Shown here: one piece after another, positions 1 to 7,685 of the stretch | How the letters are laid out: each line of letters begins with the position of its first letter | Position numbering within the stretch: the first letter of the stretch is position 1 | Source of the DNA: Bdellovibrionia bacterium | GTDB lineage: Bacteria; Bdellovibrionota; Bdellovibrionia; Bdellovibrionales; JAGQZY01 | Length of the DNA: 64,000 nt | Assembly: GCA_030424715.1 (NCBI GenBank) | Contig: JAUHWH010000001.1 | Coordinates: forward strand, 186,001 to 250,000 | Reading direction: 5' to 3' | Notes under the pieces: generated by a model | What the model was told of the DNA's origin: nothing | Database searches by the model: none | Seen by the model: the letters and a program-made list of their open reading frames with translations, nothing else | Program-made: the position numbers and the translations under genes

Positions 1-257
1 TCACCGGGCGCCGAGAAAACCTCTGGGTTTTCTAAAATGGCTTTATCAAAATTGATTGCTGGATTGTTGAAAGGATTGTTTTTTATTGTTGCCGCATCAA
101 CGTTTCCAGCAGCCCCCGTACCCGGTCCCTTTAAACCAACCTCTGCGGAAACAGGAGTTTCTTTGGCTCCACTCTCGTTGGCTGGTTCCTCTGAGCAAGA
201 CACAATTAATGACGTTAGAAATAGAATAAGCGATAGTCGCTTTAGGCTTTTGGACAT
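1..257 (-). CDS. Partial exported lipoprotein, unknown function
   Basis: Reading the minus strand from an ATG at 257 gives 85 codons with no stop before the window edge, so only the N-terminus is present. It opens with a basic start (MSKSLKRLS), a hydrophobic stretch and a lipobox ending VSC with Cys21, a classical type II signal peptide. The mature part (EEPANES...) is Ser/Gly/Asn/Pro rich and low in complexity. The ATG is preceded by a G-rich ribosome-binding-like stretch. The plus-strand reading of the same bases is its antisense shadow. The family cannot be told from the visible part. Confidence 0.7.
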   Translation of the reverse strand, partial: MSKSLKRLSLILFLTSLIVSCSEEPANESGAKETPVSAEVGLKGPGTGAAGNVDAATIKNNPFNNPAINFDKAILENPEVFSAPG

Positions 258-561
258 TCCCCACCCCGTAATAAATGTTTGTGAACGTATGATGTTCGAG
301 CACAAAAGACCAAAGTGACTGGCCTTTCGTCAAGAGAATATTTAATTGGGGCCTGTAAGTTTAATTAATATGCTTGTATTTACAGTGGTTTAGGCGTTTT
401 TTGAAGTTAAGACCTTGTCAGAGTTGTGACTTTTTCAGTGCAGATAACGCCCGCCAACAAAAAATCGCAAACCAAAACACAAGACATTACCGATGCAACC
501 TAACACTTTGGATTTACAGAGGGAGGCTTAAACTCTGGAAGAATAAGTGTGCCCGCGAGGT
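258..561. other. Intergenic region without recognisable gene
   Basis: About 300 bases between the partial lipoprotein gene and the end of ftsI, both on the minus strand. I see no tRNA, no convincing terminator and no reading frame with coding character. It presumably holds the promoter of the lipoprotein gene; a TTGACG lies near 336-341 on the minus strand, but no good -10 hexamer follows it. Confidence 0.4.
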
Positions 562-2529
562 CTATTGAATGACCGTGGGCCTCAGCCGCAGTTGAGCTCG
601 CTTTTTAAGAGGCTCTCCCTCTTTGGGTCGCGTTGATAAAACCCGCCCCTCACCACGAATGTCGATGTCAACGTCCACACCGTGCAGTTTAATAAGAGCC
701 TCTTTAAGAGTGAGTCCCTCCAAAGCCGGCATCACCGTCGGTGGATCCAAACGGTCCGGAATGTTTTTTAACGAGAGAACATGGGGAGGATCGCTCACCT
801 CTTCTTCGACCACCTGGTTTTGCCTGACCAAGTCACTGTCCGAAAAGTAAACCGGCGTGGCCCCTTCTCGGCGTAATGCAAACTTGGCAATGTTTCGAAA
901 AATGGGAGCAGCCACAGTCGATGCATAGTAACCCTGCTTTTTGGGACTGTCGACGGCCACATAAATCACATAGCGCGGATCATTCGCTGGCACAAAACCG
1001 GAGAAGTTAGAAATGTAATGCCCCGGCAAATAACCACGACCATTGGGATCGACTTTTTGTGCCGTTCCCGTTTTTCCTGCCACGGGGTATCCGTAGATCC
1101 TCGCCTTGTACCCGGAACCACCTTCGGCAACGACCGATGACAACATCATCTTCATCAGTCCCGCGTTTTTCTCCGTTAAAACACGACGAATGGTCTTCTT
1201 TTTGGTTTTAATCACCTCGCCTTTCTCAACGTCACGAATTTCTTTGATGATATAGGGACGATTCAACTCCCCTCCGTTAGCGATGGCGGCGTAAGCGTTG
1301 GCCACTTGCAAGGCCGTTACGGCCACACCGTGACCAAAAGAAATATTAGCGGTGAGATGATCTCGCCACGGCGGCTCCGATAGCAACCCGCGGGCTTCGC
1401 CCAGCAAACCAACGCCGGACTTTTCTCCGAAGCCAAAACCCATTAGTGTTTCGTAAAGAGCCTTGTCCGTCATCATTAATGCAATTTTAGATGTCCCCAC
1501 ATTCGATGAGTACGAGATGATTTCACTGACCGTGAGCTCTTTAAAGTAGTGGCTCTTGTCGGCCTCTTTAATTTTTCTTTTACCAATCCGAAACACGCCA
1601 TTTTCGGTATTGATGCGCGTGTTGGGCTCAACGATTCCGCGATCAAGAGCGCCCCCCACTGAAAAGGCTTTCATCACACTGCCGGTCTCATACACATCGT
1701 GGATCGTTTTGTTTCGACGATTTTTATTACTTTTGTAAGCCCGATTGGGATCGTAAGAGGGATAGTTTGCCATAGCCAGTATTTCAGAGTTTTCAGGATT
1801 TAAGACAACGGCCCAAGCGCTTTCTGCATCATGCTCTCTCACCGCCTGTTGGAGCTGGTCTTCAACCCAATACTGCAACTCTTTATCGATGGTCAGGTAA
1901 ACATCGGAGCCCTCGGGCGTGCTGGCAAAGATGCGGCCATCCTCAACAAGGGCGCGACCGCGAGCGTCCCGCTGTACACTGACTTTTTTTCCATCACCAC
2001 TGAGGACGGATTCAAACTTTTTCTCAAGACCGTCGAGGCCCTGTTGCTCCCTTCCGACGAATCCAAGAACCGGGGCGGCTAGAGATTTGTTGGGATAGAT
2101 GCGCTTGAATTCTTCTTTAAAGGCGAGACCACGAATCTTCCAACCTTGAATCTTGTCATACTCCTCGCGATCCAGGCGTCGGCGCAACCATACGAAACGT
2201 TTCTTTTTGTTTTTTATCTTGTTGTAGACACTGCGAAAGGACACTCGAAAGTGGCGCGCCAGTTTTTTAGCCGTAGCATAAGGATCTTTGATAATTTTGG
2301 GATCGGCAAACAAAGAGTAAGAGGTCACAGAGACAGCAAGCTCTTTGCCCTTGCGATCTAAAATATCACCCCGCCGAGAACTCAATTTGATCATGCGACT
2401 GAATTGTCGGTGTTTGATTTTTTCAAACTGAGGATTCGGTACAAGCTGAAGGTAAACACCGCGCATGATCATGGCGCCCCACAATCCGGTGATAAAAAAA
2501 ACGATAACGATCACTCGACTTTTGTACAT
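562..2529 (-). CDS. ftsI: Division transpeptidase FtsI/PBP3 with C-terminal PASTA-like domain
   Basis: A 655-residue class B penicillin-binding protein that cross-links septal peptidoglycan at the division site. An N-terminal membrane anchor (about residues 5-30) is followed by the dimerisation/pedestal region beginning near SRRGDILDRKG (51-61). The transpeptidase domain carries all three active-site motifs: SxxK as SVMK at 284-287, SxN as SSN at 341-343, and KTG at 486-488. The last 60 residues (PALEGLTLKEALIKL...) look like one PASTA repeat, as in SpoVD-type enzymes and many FtsI proteins outside the gammaproteobacteria. The ATG at 2529 is preceded by GGGAAGG. It is the fourth annotated gene of the mraZ-rsmH-ftsL run, 54 bases after ftsL. 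No murE follows within the window; a lipoprotein gene lies downstream instead. Confidence 0.96.
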   Translation of the reverse strand: MYKSRVIVIVFFITGLWGAMIMRGVYLQLVPNPQFEKIKHRQFSRMIKLSSRRGDILDRKGKELAVSVTSYSLFADPKIIKDPYATAKKLARHFRVSFRSVYNKIKNKKKRFVWLRRRLDREEYDKIQGWKIRGLAFKEEFKRIYPNKSLAAPVLGFVGREQQGLDGLEKKFESVLSGDGKKVSVQRDARGRALVEDGRIFASTPEGSDVYLTIDKELQYWVEDQLQQAVREHDAESAWAVVLNPENSEILAMANYPSYDPNRAYKSNKNRRNKTIHDVYETGSVMKAFSVGGALDRGIVEPNTRINTENGVFRIGKRKIKEADKSHYFKELTVSEIISYSSNVGTSKIALMMTDKALYETLMGFGFGEKSGVGLLGEARGLLSEPPWRDHLTANISFGHGVAVTALQVANAYAAIANGGELNRPYIIKEIRDVEKGEVIKTKKKTIRRVLTEKNAGLMKMMLSSVVAEGGSGYKARIYGYPVAGKTGTAQKVDPNGRGYLPGHYISNFSGFVPANDPRYVIYVAVDSPKKQGYYASTVAAPIFRNIAKFALRREGATPVYFSDSDLVRQNQVVEEEVSDPPHVLSLKNIPDRLDPPTVMPALEGLTLKEALIKLHGVDVDIDIRGEGRVLSTRPKEGEPLKKRAQLRLRPTVIQ

Positions 2530-2583
2530 AACCTTCCCTGGTTGCTGTCACAATTATGGCAAGTTTCCTTGCAACGAGCAACC

Positions 2584-2883
2584 TTATTGGATTATGGCAA
2601 GACCGCCTTCAGTCATTTGAATAATTTGACCCGAGCCGGCTTTTTTCAACGGCAAACGCTGGGTGGCCAAGAGCTGCACGCGCTCGGGGCCCGTCATATG
2701 GGCCAGCTGCAAAGACTTCGCGCGCTGTTGGTTGCGCAGCTGCTTTTCTTTTTGGGCCAACTTTAAAAAGGAGTACCCCATTCGACGGTTCTCCATTTTG
2801 ATAAATGCGAAGGCAAAAAGAAAACACATTAAAAGTAGAACACTGACGAATGGTTTTAAGGTTTGAACTTGATGTTTACTCAT
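2584..2883 (-). CDS. ftsL: Cell division protein FtsL-like
   Basis: A 99-residue bitopic membrane protein with a short cytoplasmic N-terminus, one membrane segment (about residues 11-29) and a periplasmic alpha-helical, Gln/Lys/Arg-rich stretch suited to a short coiled coil. Size, topology and position between rsmH and ftsI are those of FtsL, which bridges the early divisome to FtsI/FtsW through FtsB. Sequence conservation in FtsL is always low, so the call rests mainly on synteny. The ATG at 2883-2881 overlaps the stop of an upstream micro-ORF (TAATG), with AGAGG about eight bases before it. Confidence 0.85.
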   Translation of the reverse strand: MSKHQVQTLKPFVSVLLLMCFLFAFAFIKMENRRMGYSFLKLAQKEKQLRNQQRAKSLQLAHMTGPERVQLLATQRLPLKKAGSGQIIQMTEGGLAIIQ

Positions 2884-2948
2884 TATTGGACCTCTTTGGG
2901 ACAGTTGCTAAAAATACGAATCAATAAAAAAAGCACGAAGAACACCAT
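2883..2948 (-). CDS. Possible 21-residue membrane micro-ORF between rsmH and ftsL
   Basis: The gap between rsmH and ftsL is exactly one open frame of 21 codons plus stop. Its ATG overlaps the rsmH stop (TGATG) and its TAA overlaps the ftsL ATG (TAATG). The peptide begins MVFFVLFLLIRIF and ends PKEVQ, so it is a hydrophobic, single-membrane-segment type with one Arg. The ftsL Shine-Dalgarno lies inside it. It could be a real micropeptide, a coupling device that carries ribosomes from rsmH to ftsL, or a chance frame. I do not recognise a family. Confidence 0.3.
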   Translation of the reverse strand: MVFFVLFLLIRIFSNCPKEVQ

Positions 2949-3871
2949 CACTGGGCCTCCTCAATACTCTGCTGGATAATGCGCTCAAAAGCTCTTAACT
3001 TGGCGCTGCGCGATCTTTTGTTTTCTACTTCTTCTTGGCGTGTTGGCTTCACCACTTTTTTGTTCACGGGCTTGCCGTACTCTGAGTTTCTAAACACTTG
3101 CTTTACAATACGATCTTCTAAGGAGTGGAAGGTGATCACCACCAACCTTCCACCGGGAACTAAGTGTTTCATTAAAGATTGTAAACCTTCTTTTAAGTCT
3201 TCGAGTTCTTTGTTAACAACCAAGCGCAGAGCCATAAAGTACTGAGTGGCCGGGTGCTTGCCTTTTTTTCTCCACCCGACGGAGCGTTCGATAAGGCTGG
3301 ATAAGTCTTGGGTGGATGAAATCGTGCCTTTTTTTCTTTCACGCATGATGGTTTTTACAACGTTGTAAGGCTTAAAGACTTCGCCGTAGTCTTTGAAAAT
3401 ATCCACCAACTCTTCTTCTGACCAATAGTTAATGATCTCTTCGGCCGTTAAAGGGGAGCGTTGATCCATTCGCATGTCCAATGGGCCATGGTGGTAAAAA
3501 GAAAAACCTCTCGAACCTTGATCCAGCTGGGGGGAGCTAACACCAAGGTCCAAGAGAATCATGTCATACTTTTCAGGCCAATTACGATTCTCGATAACAG
3601 AATCTAAACTGGCAAAACTGGCTTGCTCAATGAAAAACTTTTTGCTTTTCGATTGCGGCTCCCAGTTTTTTTGTGCGAAGTCTACGGCCTCTTTGTCTTT
3701 ATCAAGAGCGTAAACATCCAAATCAGGAAAGTGTTTAGCCACAGCCTCTGCGTGACCGCCTCTCCCGAAGGTTCCATCAAGATAGTTTTTATTTGGTTTA
3801 TCGATATTTGCTTTTGCAAACATTTCCATCACTTCATTGAGCATTACGGGATAATGATTATTTTTATGCAT
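2948..3871 (-). CDS. rsmH: 16S rRNA (cytosine1402-N4)-methyltransferase RsmH (MraW)
   Basis: 307 residues, the normal length for the family. It transfers a methyl group from SAM to N4 of C1402 in the ribosomal decoding site. The N-terminus HYPVMLNEV and the SAM-binding stretch DGTFGRGGHAEA are diagnostic, as are LLDLGVSSPQLD, RGFSF and the C-terminal ITFHSLEDRIVKQ and RSRSAKLRAFERI. The ATG at 3871 overlaps the end of mraZ by eight bases (ATGCATAA), so the two are translationally coupled. The stop overlaps the downstream micro-ORF start. Standard second gene of the mra/dcw cluster. Confidence 0.97.
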   Translation of the reverse strand: MHKNNHYPVMLNEVMEMFAKANIDKPNKNYLDGTFGRGGHAEAVAKHFPDLDVYALDKDKEAVDFAQKNWEPQSKSKKFFIEQASFASLDSVIENRNWPEKYDMILLDLGVSSPQLDQGSRGFSFYHHGPLDMRMDQRSPLTAEEIINYWSEEELVDIFKDYGEVFKPYNVVKTIMRERKKGTISSTQDLSSLIERSVGWRKKGKHPATQYFMALRLVVNKELEDLKEGLQSLMKHLVPGGRLVVITFHSLEDRIVKQVFRNSEYGKPVNKKVVKPTRQEEVENKRSRSAKLRAFERIIQQSIEEAQ

Positions 3872-4325
3872 GTCCGACTCCCATGTCCAGATTCGCTATG
3901 ACACTCAATGTGTCTTCAAAATCTGTGGCCAAATTATCAAATATTTTTTGCCAATCTGATAGATTCCATACCTCAAGTTTGGTTCCCATTCCAACAATGA
4001 CTATTTGGTCTTCGAGATTGGCATAATCTCGCAAGCTTTTTGGAATAAGAACACGTCCTTGTGATCCGGACTCGACAGGTTGACCACCGGCGATGTAAAA
4101 ACGTTGAAACGCTTGGACCTCTTTTTTCAGGGACGAAAGTTGAGAAATACGACCTTCCAACTTTTCCCATTCTTCTTTGGTATAAATGTCCAGGCAACGA
4201 CACCCTTGGTACTGACTGTTTGTTACGACGTAAGACGAGTTTTCGGCGTCGTTAAGAGCGGATGGAAGATTCATTCTCCCCTTCGCATCCAGCTTAATTT
4301 CAAAGCGTCCTCTTAACTCTTTCAC
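3864..4325 (-). CDS. mraZ: Transcriptional regulator MraZ
   Basis: 153 residues from a GTG at 4325. The start is chosen because the family begins with (F/L)RGRFEIKLDAKGR and because the five operator repeats lie immediately upstream; a longer frame reaching 4424 would translate the operator itself. Two SpoVT/AbrB-like swapped-hairpin domains are visible: RGRFEIKLDAKGRMNLP near the N-terminus and SQGRVLIPKSLRDYA in the second half. MraZ is a dodecameric or octameric ring protein that binds repeats upstream of its own operon and controls the dcw cluster. An AGGA lies eight to eleven bases before the GTG. Confidence 0.95.
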   Translation of the reverse strand: MKELRGRFEIKLDAKGRMNLPSALNDAENSSYVVTNSQYQGCRCLDIYTKEEWEKLEGRISQLSSLKKEVQAFQRFYIAGGQPVESGSQGRVLIPKSLRDYANLEDQIVIVGMGTKLEVWNLSDWQKIFDNLATDFEDTLSVIANLDMGVGHA

Positions 4326-4352
4326 TACCCATCCTAGGTTCGTTGGGGTTTT

Positions 4353-4424
4353 CCACTTTGAACCACTTTGGTTCCACTTTTCCCCACTTTTCTCCACTTT
4401 AAGGCATTCGACCGATTGCGTCAA
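4353..4424 (-). promoter_or_regulatory. mraZ operon promoter with five MraZ operator boxes
   Basis: On the minus strand, -35 TTGACG (4424-4419) and -10 TAAAGT (4401-4396) are separated by 17 bases. The -10 runs straight into the first of five AAAGTGG boxes at 4394-4400, 4384-4390, 4374-4380, 4363-4369 and 4353-4359, with spacings 10, 10, 11 and 10. MraZ is known to bind tandem GTG(G/T)-type repeats with about 10-base spacing, so this is very likely its autoregulatory operator. The overlap with the -10 explains repression directly. Confidence 0.88.
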
Positions 4425-4496
4425 ATTTCGCTGAAAGGAAGCCAGCTCTCGGTCTTGCTATGATAGACTTGAGTTTTCATCACCAGGGCTTTCATC

Positions 4497-5444
4497 ATGA
4501 TGATCAACTGTCCAAATTGTAACTTGCTCCAACCCAAAGACCAGTACTGTGCCCAGTGCGGGATCAACATGGAGAGTTGGCAGCCCCCACAGCAACCTTT
4601 ATGGAAAAAGCTTATTGGCAATTGGATGGTGCAATTGGGGCTTCTGTTTTTAATGATCTTTGGAGTTGTTATTTGGGACAGCCTCTCTAATCAACCCATG
4701 AATGATGAGCTGCAACCCTTACCGCCCGTTGCAGAACGTTTGCAGCGTAAGGCGGCGCCTGTCGCTGCCCAATCAGACGATGGCGTTGCAGAATTTGCCC
4801 CAACCCGCCAATCAACCCCCAGCCCCTCTACGGAAAAATCTGAGGTTGCCCTCCCTACACCAACACAAAAGCCCCAGTCAGAGACTCCAGCTGAGGCTCC
4901 GTCAAATCTACAAAAGCGAATGGTTATGAAAATCATGGCCATCAATCGCAGTGCCTTTGAAAAATTGAGCCTTGAAGCTCGCCGTATTGACGACGGAGTG
5001 ATTGCTGTTGGCCGCAACGAGGGGATTAGTTTTTTGAACCAAAACCGCAAAAGCTTTAAAGGTTTTGGCACCATTCGAAAAAACTTTATATTCAACACTC
5101 CGATGGATCTCTTTTGGGGCGAACAAGATCTTGAAACTGGAGCGAATCTTGGCTTCTTTTCGCAAGTGATCGTTGATGAAAACAGCACCCCTAGTAACAT
5201 CAACGTCGATGTCCGTTTTTGGTATCTTCTTAAAATGAATGGTGAATCAGGACCCACACTCACCTACTCCGTCAGTCTTGGCAATCAAGAAGCCCTCTAT
5301 ATCTTGGCCCCCAGCATTCATGACTTAGAATTTAACGCCGAAGAGGTGAGCCTCTTTGAAGCCAGCTCAAAGTTACGAGGCCTTAACGACGAAACATTTG
5401 TTGAATCCTTGAGTGACATCGCCCTAATTCTTGAATTCAAATAG
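4497..5444 (+). CDS. Zinc-ribbon membrane-anchored protein, unknown function
   Basis: 315 residues. The N-terminus carries a zinc ribbon, CPNC (near residue 5) and CAQC (near 19), the common DZANK/zinc-ribbon form found before a membrane anchor. One membrane helix follows (about residues 43-62), then a Pro/Gln/Thr-rich linker (70-145) and a folded C-terminal domain of about 165 residues that I do not recognise. Topology would place the ribbon in the cytoplasm and the C-terminal domain in the periplasm. ATGATG at 4497/4500 offers two starts, with AGGG about nine bases before. It is divergent from mraZ. Confidence 0.75.
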   Translation: MMINCPNCNLLQPKDQYCAQCGINMESWQPPQQPLWKKLIGNWMVQLGLLFLMIFGVVIWDSLSNQPMNDELQPLPPVAERLQRKAAPVAAQSDDGVAEFAPTRQSTPSPSTEKSEVALPTPTQKPQSETPAEAPSNLQKRMVMKIMAINRSAFEKLSLEARRIDDGVIAVGRNEGISFLNQNRKSFKGFGTIRKNFIFNTPMDLFWGEQDLETGANLGFFSQVIVDENSTPSNINVDVRFWYLLKMNGESGPTLTYSVSLGNQEALYILAPSIHDLEFNAEEVSLFEASSKLRGLNDETFVESLSDIALILEFK

Positions 5445-5474
5445 CGGCGGCCCATCACATTTTCTCTGGACAAA

Positions 5475-6287
5475 ATGCCCTTCAACGCCCTATCTAAGGG
5501 CATGGCTCTTTCTCAAATTGATCACCATTATCCAGAACAAGTGGTTTTATTAGATGATCCCTACCTCTCGCATCTGAGTGCTCGCTTGTCGTCAGCAGAA
5601 TGCCGCCAACCCCAGTTTAATCAACTGGTGCAACGAGCCTTTCAACAGCTTTTTGTTCACGTCATGAATGGTGAATGGCCCCACAGCCAACAGTCTTTGA
5701 AAACGCGAATGACTGAATTTCATGACGACCTCCGCTTGCAGGCTAAAGTTTTTGATGGGCAACAGAAAGCCGTCTGCGTTGATGTCGCTCGCGCCGGCAT
5801 GGTGCCTTCGCAACTTTTCTTTGATGAGCTCAACCAATTGATCTCTCCAGAGTGCTTGCGCCAGGATCATATTTTTGCTTCACGCATGACTGACGCGAAG
5901 GGAGCTGTGACTCACACAGCGTTGAATTCCTCAAAAATTGGTGGCGATGTCGACAATGCATTGGTCATCATCCCAGACCCCATGGCCGCCACCGGAAGTT
6001 CACTGTCTGAGGTGATTCAGTTTTACAAAGACAATGTCGAGGGTACCGCAAAACGTTTTATTGCTGTTCACCTTATTGTAACCCCTGAATATATAAAAAA
6101 AATGACGAATACCCACCCTGATGTCAAAATCTATGGAGCTCGCCTCGATCGTGGCTTTTCAACTCCGAAAGCACTGGCTTGCCCTCCCGGTGAAGTTTGG
6201 GACGAGGAACGAGGCCTTAATGACAATCAGTATATTGTGCCCGGTGCCGGTGGTGTGGGAGAGTTAATTAACAATTCATTTGTGTAA
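5475..6287 (+). CDS. upp: Uracil phosphoribosyltransferase-like enzyme
   Basis: 270 residues. The PRPP-binding loop reads DPMAATGSSLSE (family consensus DPMLATGGS), and the C-terminal uracil-binding region reads YIVPGAGGVGEL (consensus YIxPGLGDAGDR). The reaction is uracil + PRPP to UMP. At 270 residues it is longer than the usual 208 or so and is more like the UPRT-domain proteins of eukaryotes; the conserved Asp of the uracil loop (GDAGDR) appears as Gly-Val-Gly-Glu, so the base specificity is less certain. A shorter start at 5505 (MALSQID) is possible. It precedes hpt on the same strand, making a salvage pair. Confidence 0.8.
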   Translation: MPFNALSKGMALSQIDHHYPEQVVLLDDPYLSHLSARLSSAECRQPQFNQLVQRAFQQLFVHVMNGEWPHSQQSLKTRMTEFHDDLRLQAKVFDGQQKAVCVDVARAGMVPSQLFFDELNQLISPECLRQDHIFASRMTDAKGAVTHTALNSSKIGGDVDNALVIIPDPMAATGSSLSEVIQFYKDNVEGTAKRFIAVHLIVTPEYIKKMTNTHPDVKIYGARLDRGFSTPKALACPPGEVWDEERGLNDNQYIVPGAGGVGELINNSFV

Positions 6288-6368
6288 ACCGGCCCTCTCA
6301 TTTATGGTCATGAACACATCGGAGGCTCGAATGCGAGCCGGATAGAATTTGCGCTTGGGAGACTTATC

Positions 6369-6899
6369 ATGGTGCCTTTAAAATTGTCAGAACTGATCAG
6401 CCAAGACGACTTGCAAACCAAAGTCACCGAAATTGGCAAAAAAATTACGGAGCAGTTTAAAGGGGAAGAACTCACTGCGATCTGTGTTCTCAAGGGCTCC
6501 TGCTTGTATTTCGCCGACTTAGTGCGAAGCATTGACCTTGATATTCAGTGTGAGTTTTTTGGTGTTTCCTCCTATGGAGCGAGCACTCACTCTTCCGGCG
6601 AAGTCAAAACCACTTTAGATCTCACTGTGCCCCTAGAAGGCAAAAATGTTCTTTTGGTTGAAGATATTGTGGACACCGGTCTGACCATGAATTTTTTGAA
6701 AAAGAACATTGAAGCGCGCATGCCCAAGAAACTAGTGACAACATCACTTTTGTTCAAACCAGCGGCTCTTAAAACGGAGTGCTACATTGACCACGTGGGT
6801 TTTGAAATCGAAAACCGCTTTGTGGTTGGATATGGTCTCGATTATCAAGGTTTTTACCGAAACCTGCCTTATATCGCCCAAAGCTCTGACTTTAATTAA
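6369..6899 (+). CDS. hpt: Hypoxanthine phosphoribosyltransferase
   Basis: 176 residues, normal for bacterial HPRT. It converts hypoxanthine or guanine plus PRPP to IMP or GMP. Visible motifs are LKGSCLYFADL (first conserved loop), the flexible-loop SSYG, the PRPP motif VLLVEDIVDTGLT and the C-terminal FVVGYGLDYQGFYRNLPYI, which is almost a family signature. ATG at 6369 has GGGAG eight bases upstream. It lies 81 bases after the uracil phosphoribosyltransferase gene. Confidence 0.95.
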   Translation: MVPLKLSELISQDDLQTKVTEIGKKITEQFKGEELTAICVLKGSCLYFADLVRSIDLDIQCEFFGVSSYGASTHSSGEVKTTLDLTVPLEGKNVLLVEDIVDTGLTMNFLKKNIEARMPKKLVTTSLLFKPAALKTECYIDHVGFEIENRFVVGYGLDYQGFYRNLPYIAQSSDFN

Positions 6900-6910
6900 A
6901 CTATAGAAGA

Positions 6911-7507
6911 CTAACGGTTGCTGGGCGACTCGCCACCCATCGTGTCTGGCACTTCTCTCGGCGCTCCCGTGCCCCGCCCCAAAGGTTTTGAGTTCCTCAG
7001 CTGAGTGGCGGCCTTGGGCAAGTGTCTTAAAAAAGTTCGAACGGCATCGACGTTCCCCGTTTTCAAAACTTTCAGAGTGGCGTTGGCAAGAGGACTTAGC
7101 TTTATACTTGGAACCTTCAAACTATTGGGTGCTGAAGCCGAAAATTTACTTTGTTGGTTAAGGGCGTCTACAAGCCCTTGGTAAGCCGCCACGCGGGTTC
7201 CAGCTCTTCGAACTGCTTCTCTCATCGCCTTTTCTGCGGGCGACCCAGGATTTTTCGAGTTTTTGAGAGCCTCGAGATTTCTCTCGAAGGCATTGAGGTT
7301 TGAGTTCATCGAAAAGCGAACCTCGGAACTCGTCACAAAACGAAGGGACTGATTGTACTGAGCCTGAGTCAGCATCGGTGAACGAACCTGCTGGGCATGA
7401 GATAGCATTTGGTTTGTGATCATGTCAGAAGGCTGCGCCCCTACAGATGACACAAACAACGTCATTATTCCCAACAAGCTAAATTTCAACCAATGACTAC
7501 AACTCAT
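6911..7507 (-). CDS. Exported protein, unknown function
   Basis: 198 residues from the ATG at 7507 (an in-frame GTG at 7516 is an alternative). Signal peptide: SHWLKFSLLGIMTLF followed by SSVGAQP, cleavage probably after GAQ or VGA. The mature part is helical and Ala/Asn/Ser rich without Cys, and ends in a Gly/Pro/Arg-rich tail. No family recognised. It ends 12 bases from the end of hpt (tail to tail). Confidence 0.6.
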   Translation of the reverse strand: MSCSHWLKFSLLGIMTLFVSSVGAQPSDMITNQMLSHAQQVRSPMLTQAQYNQSLRFVTSSEVRFSMNSNLNAFERNLEALKNSKNPGSPAEKAMREAVRRAGTRVAAYQGLVDALNQQSKFSASAPNSLKVPSIKLSPLANATLKVLKTGNVDAVRTFLRHLPKAATQLRNSKPLGRGTGAPREVPDTMGGESPSNR

Positions 7508-7685
7508 ATCGTCCACCTTTAAATCGTCAGCGTGATTCTATATTACAACATGGAGTTTCTTAAAAAGGCGATGGCAAATTGAAACCGGATGGAAGTCCCA
7601 GACCAAGCCTGCGTTTCTAGACCAATCGCCAGCACACTGCAGATTATTGCCGGATAAACCGAAACGAAAATGTGGAGGATTTGTC

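Noticed and set aside
37-318. Plus-strand frame of 93 codons with a signal-peptide-like start
   Set aside because: It is antisense to the partial lipoprotein on the minus strand, which has a proper lipobox and ribosome-binding stretch.
4326-4424. N-terminal extension of mraZ
   Set aside because: It would translate the five operator boxes and the promoter -10; the family start is at RGRFEIKLDAKGR.
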